NCBI RefSeq assembly: GCF_004331465.1 | Contig: NZ_SJKB01000002.1 | Coordinates: 372,001 to 436,000 of the forward strand | From: Kribbella pittospori | Lineage (GTDB): Bacteria > Actinomycetota > Actinomycetes > Propionibacteriales > Kribbellaceae | DNA length: 64,000 nt | Direction: 5' to 3' | Shown: positions 37,716-46,076 of the stretch, one piece after another | Position numbering within the stretch: the first letter of the stretch is position 1 | Layout: the number at the start of each line of letters is the position of its first letter | Program-made: the position numbers and the translations under genes | The notes under the pieces: generated by a model | What the model was told of the DNA's origin: nothing | The model's database searches: none | What the model saw: the letters and a program-made list of their open reading frames with translations, nothing else

Positions 37716-38360
37716 ATGAGTGAGCGGGGGTCGCATCCGGTGTTCGCGCGGATCTACGCGCGCATCCGTCCTGGCCTGGACGAGCACGGCGTGGCCGGGC
37801 ACCGCAAGCGCCTGCTGGACGGACTGGCCGGCGAGATCGTCGAGATCGGTGCGGGCGACGGCGGCAACTTCGCCCACTACCCGGCCGAGGTGACGCGCGT
37901 GATCGCGGTCGAGCCGGAGCCGTATCTGCGCGCGAAGGCCGAACGGCAGGCCACGCTCGCACACGTCCGCGTCGAGGTGGTGAACGGTACGGCGGAACGC
38001 CTGCCGCTCGCGGACGGCTCGGTCGATGCCGTGGTGACGTCGCTGGTGCTGTGCTCCGTCCCGGACCAGGCGGTCGCGCTGGCCGAGGCCTTCCGCGCGC
38101 TGCGTCCTGGCGGCGAACTGCGCTTCTACGAGCACGTCGCTGCCGCAGCCGGCCGGATGGAGACCGTTCAGAAGGTCCTCGACGCGACCATCTATCCGCG
38201 GGTGTCCGGCGGCTGCCATCTGCACCGGGACACCGCTGCCGCCATCACCGCCGCCGGCTTCACCATCACCGAGCTCGACCACTTCAAGTTCCCGCCCACA
38301 GGTTCCAACCCGGCCGCCCCGCACATCCTCGGCCGCGCCATCCGCCCGGAGGACTCCTGA
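37716..38360 (+). CDS. SAM-dependent class I methyltransferase, 214 aa
   Basis: Motif I is EIVEIGAGDGGNFAHYP, the acidic ribose contact is VIAVEPEPYLR, and DAVVTSLVLCSVPD and ALRPGGELRFYEHV are the post-I blocks of the UbiE/METTL7-like group. The N-terminus (HPVFARIYARIRPGLDEHGVAGHRKRLL) also recalls METTL7-like thiol/arsenic methyltransferases. It starts at ATG 37716, divergent from pcrA by 108 bases; the stop overlaps the next start (TGATG). Acceptor unknown. Confidence 0.85.
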   Translation: MSERGSHPVFARIYARIRPGLDEHGVAGHRKRLLDGLAGEIVEIGAGDGGNFAHYPAEVTRVIAVEPEPYLRAKAERQATLAHVRVEVVNGTAERLPLADGSVDAVVTSLVLCSVPDQAVALAEAFRALRPGGELRFYEHVAAAAGRMETVQKVLDATIYPRVSGGCHLHRDTAAAITAAGFTITELDHFKFPPTGSNPAAPHILGRAIRPEDS

Positions 38361-39241
38361 TGGACACCTCGCGGTTCGACGCTCTGGTCGATCGCATCGA
38401 GGTCCTGTACGACGAGGACCGCCGTCGCGACGCCATCGGGCTGCTCGATGCCGAGAGCCCCGGCCTCGAAGCCTGGGCCGCGGATCTGGCCCACATCAAG
38501 GCGTGCCTGCTGGCCGTCACCGGCGACCCGGACGCAGCGTTGCGCGTCCTGCAGGACGCGAGTGCGGTCGGTGCGTGGTGGCATCCGTCGATCCTCACCG
38601 ACGACGACGACCTGACCGCACTGCGGGAACGGCCTGAGTTCCGCACTCTGGTGGAGGTGTCGCGAGACCGGGTCACGGCAGATCCGCGACCGCCTCTGGT
38701 CCTGCTGCCCGACGGGCCGCCGGTGGGTGTGGTCGTGGCGTTGCACGGCGCGGGCCTGACAGCGGCACACTCCGCCCGGGACTGGGCCGGCGTACTGCCG
38801 CTGAACCATGCGTTGGTCTGCCTCGAGTCGTCCCAGCGGATGTCGCCGATGTACCGGACCTGGCCCGACCGGGACCACGCGGCCGCGGACATCGCCCGCG
38901 CGCTCGAACAGTTGCCCACCGAGCTGGACGGCGTCCCCCTGATCGCCGCAGGGTTCTCGGCCGGCGGCCGGGTGGCTCTGGACTGGGCGCTCACCGCTCG
39001 CCCGGTCCAGGTGGCCGGTGTCATCGCGATGGCGCCGGCGCTGCGCGAGCTTCCCACGACCGCGGCCGGATCGTTGTCTCCGGCATCAATCTTGATCGGC
39101 GCGGACGACGGGCTGGTGGAAACCGTCGACCAGGCCGCGGAGCGCCTGACCGGCTTCGGTTGCACGATCGAGCGACTGCCCGGTCTGGGACATGGCTTCC
39201 CGACCGACTTCTCCGACCGGTTGGCCGAGCTCCTGCGTTAG
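38360..39241 (+). CDS. Alpha/beta-hydrolase (carboxylesterase/phospholipase type), 293 aa
   Basis: Residues 1-100 are helical and TPR-like (LVDRIEVLYDEDRRRDAIGLLDAES), then a compact hydrolase domain: GVVVALHGAGLTA (oxyanion), LIAAGFSAGGRVALDWAL (nucleophile Ser in GFSAG), ILIGADDGLVETV (Asp) and LPGLGHGFPTDF (His). It is coupled to the upstream methyltransferase by an overlapping stop/start, so both may act on one compound. No signal peptide; cytoplasmic. Confidence 0.8.
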   Translation: MDTSRFDALVDRIEVLYDEDRRRDAIGLLDAESPGLEAWAADLAHIKACLLAVTGDPDAALRVLQDASAVGAWWHPSILTDDDDLTALRERPEFRTLVEVSRDRVTADPRPPLVLLPDGPPVGVVVALHGAGLTAAHSARDWAGVLPLNHALVCLESSQRMSPMYRTWPDRDHAAADIARALEQLPTELDGVPLIAAGFSAGGRVALDWALTARPVQVAGVIAMAPALRELPTTAAGSLSPASILIGADDGLVETVDQAAERLTGFGCTIERLPGLGHGFPTDFSDRLAELLR

Positions 39242-39615
39242 GACAGCTGGCGGGTCAGGTGGAGTTCCACCGGGATGGCAGCGCCTAGCCAGAGCATCTT
39301 GGCGGTGTGGTCGTCGCACGAGGTGACGCGCAGGCCGGGGACGCCTTCGATCGTGCCCTCGCAGTCCTTCGCGGCCAGGTGGGCGACGACGTGGGCGAGC
39401 TCGGGGCCGTCCAGCCACTCGACCCGGGCCAGGTTGTGGCGCGCCTGCCACATGTCGACCCACCCGGCCGGGTCCTCGCCGAACAGCGTCGTGCGCAGGA
39501 TGTCCGAGACCGCGCCGAGCAGCGTGGCGGACGGGGTGGCCATCAGTTCCAGCAGGAGGCGTTCCTGATCGGACAGGTCGTCCGCCACCAGGATCGCGTT
39601 GTCGCCCAGATTCAC
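39238..39615 (-). CDS. Hypothetical protein, 125 aa
   Basis: No known domain recognised. Helical first half (LSDQERLLLELMATPSATLLGAVSDILRTTLFG) and a mixed second half ending ELHLTRQLS. The convergent upstream hydrolase overlaps its 3' end by 4 bases. It is divergent from the ClpP-like operon, with about 97 bases between the two starts. Coding character (G/C in third positions, no stops) supports a real gene. Confidence 0.6.
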   Translation of the reverse strand: MNLGDNAILVADDLSDQERLLLELMATPSATLLGAVSDILRTTLFGEDPAGWVDMWQARHNLARVEWLDGPELAHVVAHLAAKDCEGTIEGVPGLRVTSCDDHTAKMLWLGAAIPVELHLTRQLS

Positions 39616-39712
39616 CCGCAGGAGCCTGCCACAGGAACAGCTTTGCTCTGAGCAGACTTGCCGTCAGCAGAAAAACTGGGGTACGCCGGTTCGCCCGGTC
39701 AGTGTTGAGGAC

Positions 39713-40312
39713 ATGGCTGAAGACAACAAACCTCCGCTGTTCAACGAGACCACCCGGCAACGGCTGCTCGCGCAGCGGATCGTCGTCCTGGACGGGCAGC
39801 TCGACGACGACAACGGGACGCTGCTGGCGACCCAGATGCTGACGCTCGCGGCCGAGGACCCGAAGACCGACATCGCCTTGTGGATCCATTCCCTCGGCGG
39901 CTCGGTGCCGTCGATGCTGGCGATCCGCGACGTGATGCGGCTGGTGCCGTGCGACGTGTCCACACTGGCGATCGGCCTGGCCTGCAGCGCCGGGCAGTTC
40001 CTGCTGTCGGCAGGTACGCCGGGCAAGCGCTACGCACTGCGGCACGCGCGGGTCCTGATGCACCAGGGCTCGGCCGGGATCGGCGGGTCCGCGGTGGAGA
40101 TCGAGATCCAGGCCAACGACCTGCGGCACATCCGCGACACCGTGCTGGCCCTGATCGCCGAGGACACCGGGCAGTCGTTCGACACCGTGCACGAGGACTC
40201 GCTGCACGACCACTGGTACACCGCCGAACAGGCCCGCACGTACGGCTTCATCGACCACATCGTCGAGAGCTTCGACCAAGTCATGCCCAAAGCAAAGGCG
40301 GCCGCCGCATGA
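39713..40312 (+). CDS. ClpP-family protease subunit with intact triad, 199 aa
   Basis: Serine protease subunit that forms barrels with Clp ATPases. Ser92 (LACSAGQFLL), His117 (RVLMHQGSAG) and Asp166 (LHDHWYTAEQARTYGFIDHI) occupy the triad positions; IHSLGGSVPSMLAI is the oxyanion GGS loop. HQG replaces the usual HQP after the histidine, so it is a divergent paralogue, not the housekeeping ClpP1/ClpP2. ATG 39713 is preceded by TTGAGG. It is followed 76 bases later by a second ClpP-like gene that lacks the catalytic serine; the two probably form one mixed barrel, as ClpP1P2 and ClpP3P4 do in actinomycetes. Confidence 0.9.
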   Translation: MAEDNKPPLFNETTRQRLLAQRIVVLDGQLDDDNGTLLATQMLTLAAEDPKTDIALWIHSLGGSVPSMLAIRDVMRLVPCDVSTLAIGLACSAGQFLLSAGTPGKRYALRHARVLMHQGSAGIGGSAVEIEIQANDLRHIRDTVLALIAEDTGQSFDTVHEDSLHDHWYTAEQARTYGFIDHIVESFDQVMPKAKAAAA

Positions 40313-40388
40313 ACGAACGAAGTGAGTTCATCATCAAGCACAGTGCATCTCGTGTCTCATCCGCGCCCGGAGCGAAGCGAGGACGTGG

Positions 40389-40997
40389 ATGAGCACTTAC
40401 ACCATCCCGAACGTCATCGCCCAGCATCCGCGGGGCGAGCGGATCATGGACGTCTACTCGCACCTGCTCAGCGAACGCATCATCTACCTCGGTACGGCGA
40501 TCGACGCGGGTGTGGCGAACGCCCTGATCGCGCAACTACTGCACCTGGAGGCGGACAAGCCCGACCAGGAGATCAACCTCTACATCAACTGCGAGGGCGG
40601 CGACATGACCGCGATGCTCGCGATCTACGACACCATGCAGTACATCCAGGCGCCGATCTCGACGCTGTGCGTCGGGCAGGCGATCGCGGCGGGCGCAGTC
40701 CTGCTGGCCGCCGGAGAGCAGGGTCGCCGGGCCCTCCTGCCGCACGCCCGCGTGGTCCTGCACCAGCCGGCAGCCCGCGGTCAGGGCACCATCCCGGACT
40801 TGATCCTGCAGGCCGACGAGGTGGTCCGGGTGCGCGGACAGGTGGAGTCGATCCTGGCCGAGCACACCGGTCAGTCGATCGAGCGGCTGCGGCACGACAC
40901 CGACCGCGACCACGTGCTGACCGCCGAAGAGGCCAAGGAGTACGGCATCGTCGACCAGGTGATCCAGCACCGGGTGTCACTGGCCGCCTTCGCCTGA
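40389..40997 (+). CDS. ClpP-family subunit lacking the catalytic serine, 202 aa
   Basis: Clear ClpP fold: IIYLGTAIDAGVANALIAQLLHLEAD, INLYINCEGGDMTAMLAIYDTM, HARVVLHQPAARGQG, RHDTDRDHVLTAEEAKEYGIVDQVI. The segment that should read GQAASMGA is GQAIAAGA, so Ala100 (codon GCG at 40686-40688) replaces the nucleophilic serine, while His125 and Asp174 remain. The oxyanion motif EGGD is also altered from GGS. This mirrors the inactive ClpR subunits of plastids and cyanobacteria. The protein is likely a structural or ATPase-docking ring partner of the active subunit encoded just upstream. Confidence 0.9.
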   Translation: MSTYTIPNVIAQHPRGERIMDVYSHLLSERIIYLGTAIDAGVANALIAQLLHLEADKPDQEINLYINCEGGDMTAMLAIYDTMQYIQAPISTLCVGQAIAAGAVLLAAGEQGRRALLPHARVVLHQPAARGQGTIPDLILQADEVVRVRGQVESILAEHTGQSIERLRHDTDRDHVLTAEEAKEYGIVDQVIQHRVSLAAFA

Positions 40998-42107
40998 GGC
41001 TGTGCCCCCGGGCGAGGTGGAGTCAGCGGCCGCGAGGACCGCGTCGGCGACAGCGGCGTGGTGGGCCATGTCGGCTTTCGGGCGCCCGAGCCGGTCGGTC
41101 AGGAGCGCGTAAGCGATCCGCCGGTCCGGGTCCGCCCAGCCGACACAGCAGTTGCTGCCGTTGTGCCCGAACGCACGCGGGCTGCTCGTCGCGCCGAGCG
41201 ACGAGATAGCGTCCGGCAGGAACCGCGGTCCGCCGAGCTGGAAGCCCTGCGACCACCGGATCGGTGCCCGCACGGTCCGGTCCAGCTCACCCTCGCTGGT
41301 CGGCTCCACCGCCACGGCCAACGACTCGGGTCGCAGCACCCGCCCGACCGGACCGACCCCGCCGTTCAACAGGGCCAGGTAGAACGCGGCCAGATCCCGC
41401 GCGGTGGTGGAGATCCCAGCCGCCGGTACGACGGCCTCACGAGTACTGCGCCGATTCAGAACCGACTGGATGAACGGGCCGGCGGGTCCGGACACCCGGA
41501 CCGGGACGTGCCGGTCCCACAGGTCGGCGGGCAGCCCGAGGTAGGTGTCGGCGACGCCCAGTGGTCCGAGGACAGAGCGCCGTACCAGCTCGTCGATCGG
41601 GAGACCGCTGCACCGGTGCGCGACCTCACCGAGGATGAAGCCGAAGGCGAGCGGGCTGTAGGCAACAGTGCCGAGCGGCCAGCGTGGTCCGGCTTCCTCG
41701 ATCCGCTCCAGCGAGCGGCCCCAGTCCGCCATCGAGCGGACGTCGCCGAGGTACGACTTGCCAACAGTCAGGCCGGAGCGGTGCTGCAGCACGTGGCGGA
41801 CCGTGATGTCGCGTTTGCCGTTGTGCGCGAACCCGGGCCAGTACGCCGCCACCGCGTCGTCCAGGTGCAGACGCCCGGACTCGACAAGCTGGTGGATCAC
41901 GACGGCGATGTACGGCTTGCCGGCCGAGAACAGCCAGAAGAGCGCATCAGGTGGACAACCGAACGACAGGTCGACGGCCACCCGGCCGTCCTTGATCACA
42001 CACAGCTGCGCGACCCCAGGACGGCCCCGGACCAGCTGGACCGCCTCGCCCAGCCGGTCGGCATCCAGACCGGCGTCGCGCGGTTCGCAGTCGCCGCCGA
42101 AATCCAT
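40977..42107 (-). CDS. Serine hydrolase of the beta-lactamase/class C fold, 376 aa
   Basis: SxxK motif is FSAGKPY, the tyrosine of YxS/N is in VAYSPLAFGFILGEV, and the third motif is FGHNGSNCCVGW (H-N-G). QHRSGLTVG and AGISTTARDLAAFYLALLNGG are typical of family S12 esterases/D-amino peptidases rather than true antibiotic-hydrolysing enzymes. No signal peptide is seen, so it is probably cytoplasmic. Convergent with the ClpP-like gene, overlapping it by 21 bases. The start is ATG 42107 or 42116. Confidence 0.88.
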   Translation of the reverse strand: MDFGGDCEPRDAGLDADRLGEAVQLVRGRPGVAQLCVIKDGRVAVDLSFGCPPDALFWLFSAGKPYIAVVIHQLVESGRLHLDDAVAAYWPGFAHNGKRDITVRHVLQHRSGLTVGKSYLGDVRSMADWGRSLERIEEAGPRWPLGTVAYSPLAFGFILGEVAHRCSGLPIDELVRRSVLGPLGVADTYLGLPADLWDRHVPVRVSGPAGPFIQSVLNRRSTREAVVPAAGISTTARDLAAFYLALLNGGVGPVGRVLRPESLAVAVEPTSEGELDRTVRAPIRWSQGFQLGGPRFLPDAISSLGATSSPRAFGHNGSNCCVGWADPDRRIAYALLTDRLGRPKADMAHHAAVADAVLAAADSTSPGGTASGEGGQ

Positions 42108-42165
42108 CGTTCTCACCTCCCCCTGTCACCCAGCTTGCCGCGCAGGACAAGTTAGGGTCGATCAG

Positions 42166-42894
42166 ATGAGCGTGCCTGTGGGGAATCCGCGTCCGGACAA
42201 CGAGATCGAGCGGGTGCTGGTGGTGGTCGCCCATCCGGACGACATCGACTTCGGCGGCGCCGGCACGGTGGCGCTCTGGACCAAGGCCGGCATCGAGGTG
42301 CAGTACTGCATCGTCACCGACGGCCAGGCGGGCGGCTTCGAACCGGATCGGGACCGTGCCGAGATTCCCGCCGTACGGCGAGCCGAGCAGACCGCCGCCG
42401 CGCAGCACGTCGGCGTCCGGGACCTGCACTTCCTCGGGTACGTCGACGGCGCGGTCGAGCCGACGCTCGAGCTGGTCCGCGACATCAGCCGCATCGTCCG
42501 CAAGGTCCGTCCGCAGCGCCTGCTCACCCAGTCACCGGAGCGGGTGTGGTCGCGCCTGCAGGTCTCGCACCCCGACCACCTGGCGGCGGCCGAGGCCACG
42601 GTCCGGGCGTTCTACCCAGCCGCCGGCAACCCGTACGCGTACCCGGACCTGGCCGAGGAAGCCTGGGACGTCGACGAGCTCTGGATGATGGACCATCCGG
42701 AGATCAACCACTACGTCGACATCACCGACACCTTCGACCAGAAACTGGCCGCGCTGATGTCACACACCAGCCAGCACCGCGACCCCGACGGCCTCCGCTC
42801 CGGGATCCGGGCCCACTTCGCCCAGGTCGCCACCGACGCGGGCATGCCGGCGAACCACTACGCCGAGGACTTCACGGTCATCCGGCTGCGCTAA
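42166..42894 (+). CDS. PIG-L (LmbE/MshB-like) zinc deacetylase, 242 aa
   Basis: VLVVVAHPDDIDFGGAGTVALW carries the AHPDD zinc motif with the general-base Asp, and VSHPDHLAAAEA supplies the third zinc ligand His. PERVWSRLQVSHPDH and LWMMDHPEINHYVDITDTFDQKLAAL match the family that includes MshB (mycothiol synthesis) and Mca. True MshB is longer, about 300 residues, so this is a paralogue acting on another N-acetylglucosamine-like substrate. ATG at 42166. Divergent from the serine hydrolase. Confidence 0.92.
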   Translation: MSVPVGNPRPDNEIERVLVVVAHPDDIDFGGAGTVALWTKAGIEVQYCIVTDGQAGGFEPDRDRAEIPAVRRAEQTAAAQHVGVRDLHFLGYVDGAVEPTLELVRDISRIVRKVRPQRLLTQSPERVWSRLQVSHPDHLAAAEATVRAFYPAAGNPYAYPDLAEEAWDVDELWMMDHPEINHYVDITDTFDQKLAALMSHTSQHRDPDGLRSGIRAHFAQVATDAGMPANHYAEDFTVIRLR

Positions 42895-42934
42895 TTGCTT
42901 TGCGGGCACGTCGGCGAGGAGACAGGGTGCGGGC

Positions 42935-43666
42935 ATGACGATCAATCATTGGGTGGTTGGAGATGGGCCTGCCGTGCTATTGGTGCACGCCGGCGTGGCG
43001 GATGCACGAATGTGGGCGCGGCAGGTCGACGAGCTGCGGGAGAACCACCGGGTGATCACGCTGGATCTGCGCGGGTACGGCGAGACTCCGCTCGAGGTGG
43101 GGGCGAAGTACTCCGACGCGGGCGATCTGCTCGCGGTGCTCGACGAGGTCGGCGCCGATTCGGTGGCCGCCATCGGATCGTCGTACGGCGGGTACGTCGT
43201 ACAGCAGGCGGCGAGCCGGCAGCCGGAGCGGTTCAATCGGCTGGTGCTGCTCTGCGCACCGACGGATGACGTGCACCCGACGGACGACCTGCGCGCGGTG
43301 TGGGCCCAAGAGAACGAGCTGATCGAGGCCGGTGACGTCGACGGCGCCACGGACCTGATGGTGCGGAGCTGGATCGGGCCGGACGCGGACGACGACGCGC
43401 GGGAGCTGCTCCGGGCGATGCAGAAGCGAGCGTACGAGCTTCAGATCGCGGCAGGTGACGTCGACAACGAGGAGTACGCCGTCGAGCCGGAGAAGCTGAC
43501 CATGCCGGTGCGGCTGATCACCGGTGCGCACGACTTCCAGTTCTTCGCGGACTGCGCGACGTACCTGGCCGAACGGCTGCCGAATGTCGAGCGGATCGAC
43601 TTGCCGTGGGCCGGGCACCTGCCGACGCTGGAGCGCCCCGGCGAGGCCGGGGCGCTCATCAGCTGA
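42935..43666 (+). CDS. Alpha/beta-hydrolase, 243 aa
   Basis: Small soluble hydrolase: AVLLVHAGVADARMW (oxyanion HxG replaced by HAG), VITLDLRGYGETPL, SVAAIGSSYGGYVVQQAASRQPE (nucleophile Ser in GSSYGG), LITGAHDFQFF (acid) and IDLPWAGHLPTLERPGE (His). Typical of uncharacterised actinobacterial alpha/beta-hydrolases. It follows the deacetylase by 40 bases and may share its transcript. Substrate unknown. Confidence 0.87.
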   Translation: MTINHWVVGDGPAVLLVHAGVADARMWARQVDELRENHRVITLDLRGYGETPLEVGAKYSDAGDLLAVLDEVGADSVAAIGSSYGGYVVQQAASRQPERFNRLVLLCAPTDDVHPTDDLRAVWAQENELIEAGDVDGATDLMVRSWIGPDADDDARELLRAMQKRAYELQIAAGDVDNEEYAVEPEKLTMPVRLITGAHDFQFFADCATYLAERLPNVERIDLPWAGHLPTLERPGEAGALIS

Positions 43667-43676
43667 CGGTCTAACC

Positions 43677-44999
43677 TCAGTCGGCCAGGGCGCCCATCGG
43701 GTCCCACGCCGGGAGCACGATCGGCTCGTCGTCGAGACGCGCCTGCAGCTCGGCCGGCAGGGCGGAGCGCCGGACCGCGATCTCGAAGACGTGCTCGGCG
43801 TACCACGAGTCGTTCATGGTCCAGAAGCCGCTGTCGGCCTTCTCGTCGCCCCAGCTGTTCTCGACCCGCCAGCGACGCGGCTTGCCGTCGACCACGTCGA
43901 CACCGGTGAACAGCATCGCGTGTGTCATCAGCGTCTCGTGGTACACCAGCCGCTCGGCCTTGTCGAGCGAGAACTCGGTGTCGTAGACGGAGCCGTAGTC
44001 GTACAGCTTGGCGTCCCAGAAGCCCAGGTCGCCGCTCATCTGCTTGCCGACGTCACAGCCGAACCAGACCGGCTCGCCGCCGACGATCGCGTCCTGGGTG
44101 AGCTGCTTCATCAGGTCGATCTCGACGTTCAGGTACACCACCGGCGGCGCGTCGATGACGTTGCCGAGGTAGTCGACGGTGAAGGTCTTGCCGACCGGGC
44201 TGGACTCGCGCGGGTCGTGCACCAGGCAGACGTACTCGTCGACCGGCAGCTGCACGTACGCCGCGGCGAACTCGGCCGGCGTGGTCCAGCCGTCGCGGTG
44301 GAAGGCCTTGTCGCTGTCCTTCCACTGCCACAGGAACTTCTGCGGCGGCGTCCCCAGGTGGATGCTCAGCACCCGGTGCACGGTGGTCAGGATCTCCTGC
44401 TTGCGGGACCGCTGCGCTTCCAGGCCGTCCAGCGCCCGCAGGTCGCGCGCGCCCTGGCGCAGCAGCTTGCGGAGGATGTCGTTCATCTGCGCGGTCGCCG
44501 ACGAGCTCTCGGTCTCCGGCATCGCCGTCTTCGGCACCAGGCCGTGCTTGCGGACCAATGCGACGAACATGTTCCACTGGCCGCCGTCACCGATCGGGTC
44601 GGACAGCAGGTGCGCGACGGTCCGGTCGTCGGCGTCCCGCCCGGCGGTCTCGATGATCGCCTCGAGGAAGAAGTTCGAGCGCTCGAACTTGTCCCAGAAC
44701 AGGACGTAGTTCTGCGAGAACTCGAAGTCCTTGACGCCCAGCTTGCCGGCCGCGCCGGCGCGGAGCAGGTTGAGTCCGGCGAACAGCCAGCAACGGCCGC
44801 TCTTCTTCTGGTTGGTCACCTTCCAGTCGTCCAGCAAGTTCGACACCGAGTGGTCGATCGAGGTGACGACCTGGCGGTCGAGGGCGATGGTGTTGACCGG
44901 CGTCTGCGTGACGGCGTTCTGCATGACCCGGTACTGCGGGTTCGATGCGAACTCCTTCTCGAAGAGCGCGAGCTGTTCGGCTGTGAGATTCCGCTCCAT
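43677..44999 (-). CDS. pepC: C1-family aminopeptidase C / bleomycin hydrolase
   Basis: Cytoplasmic cysteine aminopeptidase that forms a barrel hexamer. 440 residues. The catalytic Cys is in NQKKSGRCWLFAGLNLLR, the His in LMTHAMLFTGVDV, the Asn in WRVENSWGDEKADSGFWTMNDSW. FSQNYVLFWDKFERSNFFLE and GDGGQWNMFVALVRKHGLVPK are family signatures. ATG 44999 begins MERNLTAEQL; the frame is open upstream, but the Zur box and rpsR promoter occupy that DNA. It is divergent from rpsR by 140 bases. Role: terminal peptide degradation and resistance to bleomycin-type compounds. Confidence 0.95.
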   Translation of the reverse strand: MERNLTAEQLALFEKEFASNPQYRVMQNAVTQTPVNTIALDRQVVTSIDHSVSNLLDDWKVTNQKKSGRCWLFAGLNLLRAGAAGKLGVKDFEFSQNYVLFWDKFERSNFFLEAIIETAGRDADDRTVAHLLSDPIGDGGQWNMFVALVRKHGLVPKTAMPETESSSATAQMNDILRKLLRQGARDLRALDGLEAQRSRKQEILTTVHRVLSIHLGTPPQKFLWQWKDSDKAFHRDGWTTPAEFAAAYVQLPVDEYVCLVHDPRESSPVGKTFTVDYLGNVIDAPPVVYLNVEIDLMKQLTQDAIVGGEPVWFGCDVGKQMSGDLGFWDAKLYDYGSVYDTEFSLDKAERLVYHETLMTHAMLFTGVDVVDGKPRRWRVENSWGDEKADSGFWTMNDSWYAEHVFEIAVRRSALPAELQARLDDEPIVLPAWDPMGALAD

Positions 45000-45097
45000 A
45001 GTTGTCGACGGTATAACAGCGACCAAGCCGGTAGCGCCTCCGCCGGGGTGGCGAATCAATGCCCTGTCCAAAACCCGCCACCGGCGAGGCCTTGCGT

Positions 45098-45121
45098 TAT
45101 GCTAAATGAAAACGACATTCA
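45098..45121 (+). promoter_or_regulatory. Zur-like operator and -10 region of rpsR
   Basis: TGAA-AACGACA-TTCA at 45107-45121 matches the core of the actinobacterial Zur box (TGAAAATGATTTTCA type), directly after a TATGCT -10-like hexamer (45098-45103) and 17 bases before the rpsR ATG. Repression by zinc-loaded Zur is inferred. Confidence 0.7.
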
Positions 45122-45138
45122 AATAAGGAGGACCGCAG

Positions 45139-45381
45139 ATGCCCCGACGTCCGGCCCCGACCGGCAAGCGCAAGCCGAAGCAGAATCCGCTCGACCGCGA
45201 CGGCATCACCTACATCGACTACAAGGACACCGCACTGCTGCGCAAGTTCATCTCCGACCGCGGCAAGATCCGCTCCCGCCGCGTCACCGGCCTGTCGGTG
45301 CAGCAGCAGAAGCAGGTCGCCCGCGCGATCAAGAACGCCCGGGAAATGGCGCTCCTGCCCTACACCTCGGCCAACCGCTGA
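45139..45381 (+). CDS. rpsR: Alternative 30S ribosomal protein S18, zinc-free form
   Basis: 80 residues: [54 protein letters not shown] is the S18 core. It contains no cysteine at all, so it is the zinc-independent (C-minus) form that replaces the zinc-binding S18 when zinc is scarce. An AAGGAGG ribosome site lies 5 bases upstream of the ATG and a Zur-like box just before that. Other members of such sets (L28, L33, S14) are not next to it, so they would be encoded elsewhere. Confidence 0.95.
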   Translation: MPRRPAPTGKRKPKQNPLDRDGITYIDYKDTALLRKFISDRGKIRSRRVTGLSVQQQKQVARAIKNAREMALLPYTSANR

Positions 45382-45434
45382 CCGTCACCAACTGCTTGCC
45401 CTCGGCAATTAGACGAGGCAATTTGACGAGGCGA

Positions 45435-46076
45435 TCAGACCAGGCGTCGGTCGGTGGCCCAGCGGGTCAGCTCGTGGCGGTTGGACAACTGCAGCTTGCG
45501 CAGTACCGAGGAGACGTGCGTCTCGACCGTCTTGACCGAGATGTACAACTCCCGGGCGACCTCCTTGTACGCGTAGCCGCGGGCGATCAGGCGCAGTACT
45601 TCGCGCTCGCGCTGGGAGAGCCGGTCCAGGTCCTCGTCGACCGAGGCGATGTCGATGGCACCGGAGAAGGCGTCCAGCACGAAGCCGGCCAGCCGCGGTG
45701 AGAAGACCGCATCACCGTCGGCGACCCGGCTGATCGCGTCGACCAGTTCGGCGCCGCTGATGTTCTTGGTGACGTAGCCGCGGGCGCCGGCCCGGATCAC
45801 GCCGATCACGTCCTCGGCCGCATCCGACACCGACAGCGCGAGGAACTTGATCTCAGGGTGCCGCTGGTGCACCTGCTTCATCACCTCGGTGCCACCACCA
45901 CCGGGCAAGTGCACGTCGAGGAGCACCACGTCCGGCTCGGTCGCGACGATCGCCTTCACGGCGGTGTCGACGTCGGATCCCTCCCCGACGATGTCGACCG
46001 AGGCGCCGATCTCGCTGCGCACCCCGGCCCTGAACATGTCGTGATCGTCGACGACGACAACGCGCCTGCTGCTCAT
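45435..46076 (-). CDS. NarL/LuxR-family response regulator, 213 aa
   Basis: Receiver domain with the acidic pair in VVVVDDHDMFRAG, phospho-acceptor Asp in VVLLDVHLPGGGGTEV and Lys in GYVTKNISGAEL, then a LuxR HTH (LSQREREVLRLIARGYAYKEVARELYISVKTVETHVSSVLRKL). The start overlaps the stop of the upstream kinase by 4 bases (ATGA). It is probably activated by the PspC-domain kinase and may control the divergent PspC gene at 47804. Confidence 0.94.
   Translation of the reverse strand: MSSRRVVVVDDHDMFRAGVRSEIGASVDIVGEGSDVDTAVKAIVATEPDVVLLDVHLPGGGGTEVMKQVHQRHPEIKFLALSVSDAAEDVIGVIRAGARGYVTKNISGAELVDAISRVADGDAVFSPRLAGFVLDAFSGAIDIASVDEDLDRLSQREREVLRLIARGYAYKEVARELYISVKTVETHVSSVLRKLQLSNRHELTRWATDRRLV

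Noticed and set aside
39661..39712. ClgR operator upstream of the ClpP-like pair
   Set aside because: Only a GTTCGCC half-site is visible; no matching second half at the expected spacing.
43524..45701. 725-codon plus-strand open frame across pepC
   Set aside because: Shadow of pepC and the start of rpsR; low-complexity Arg/Val/Leu composition and no fold.
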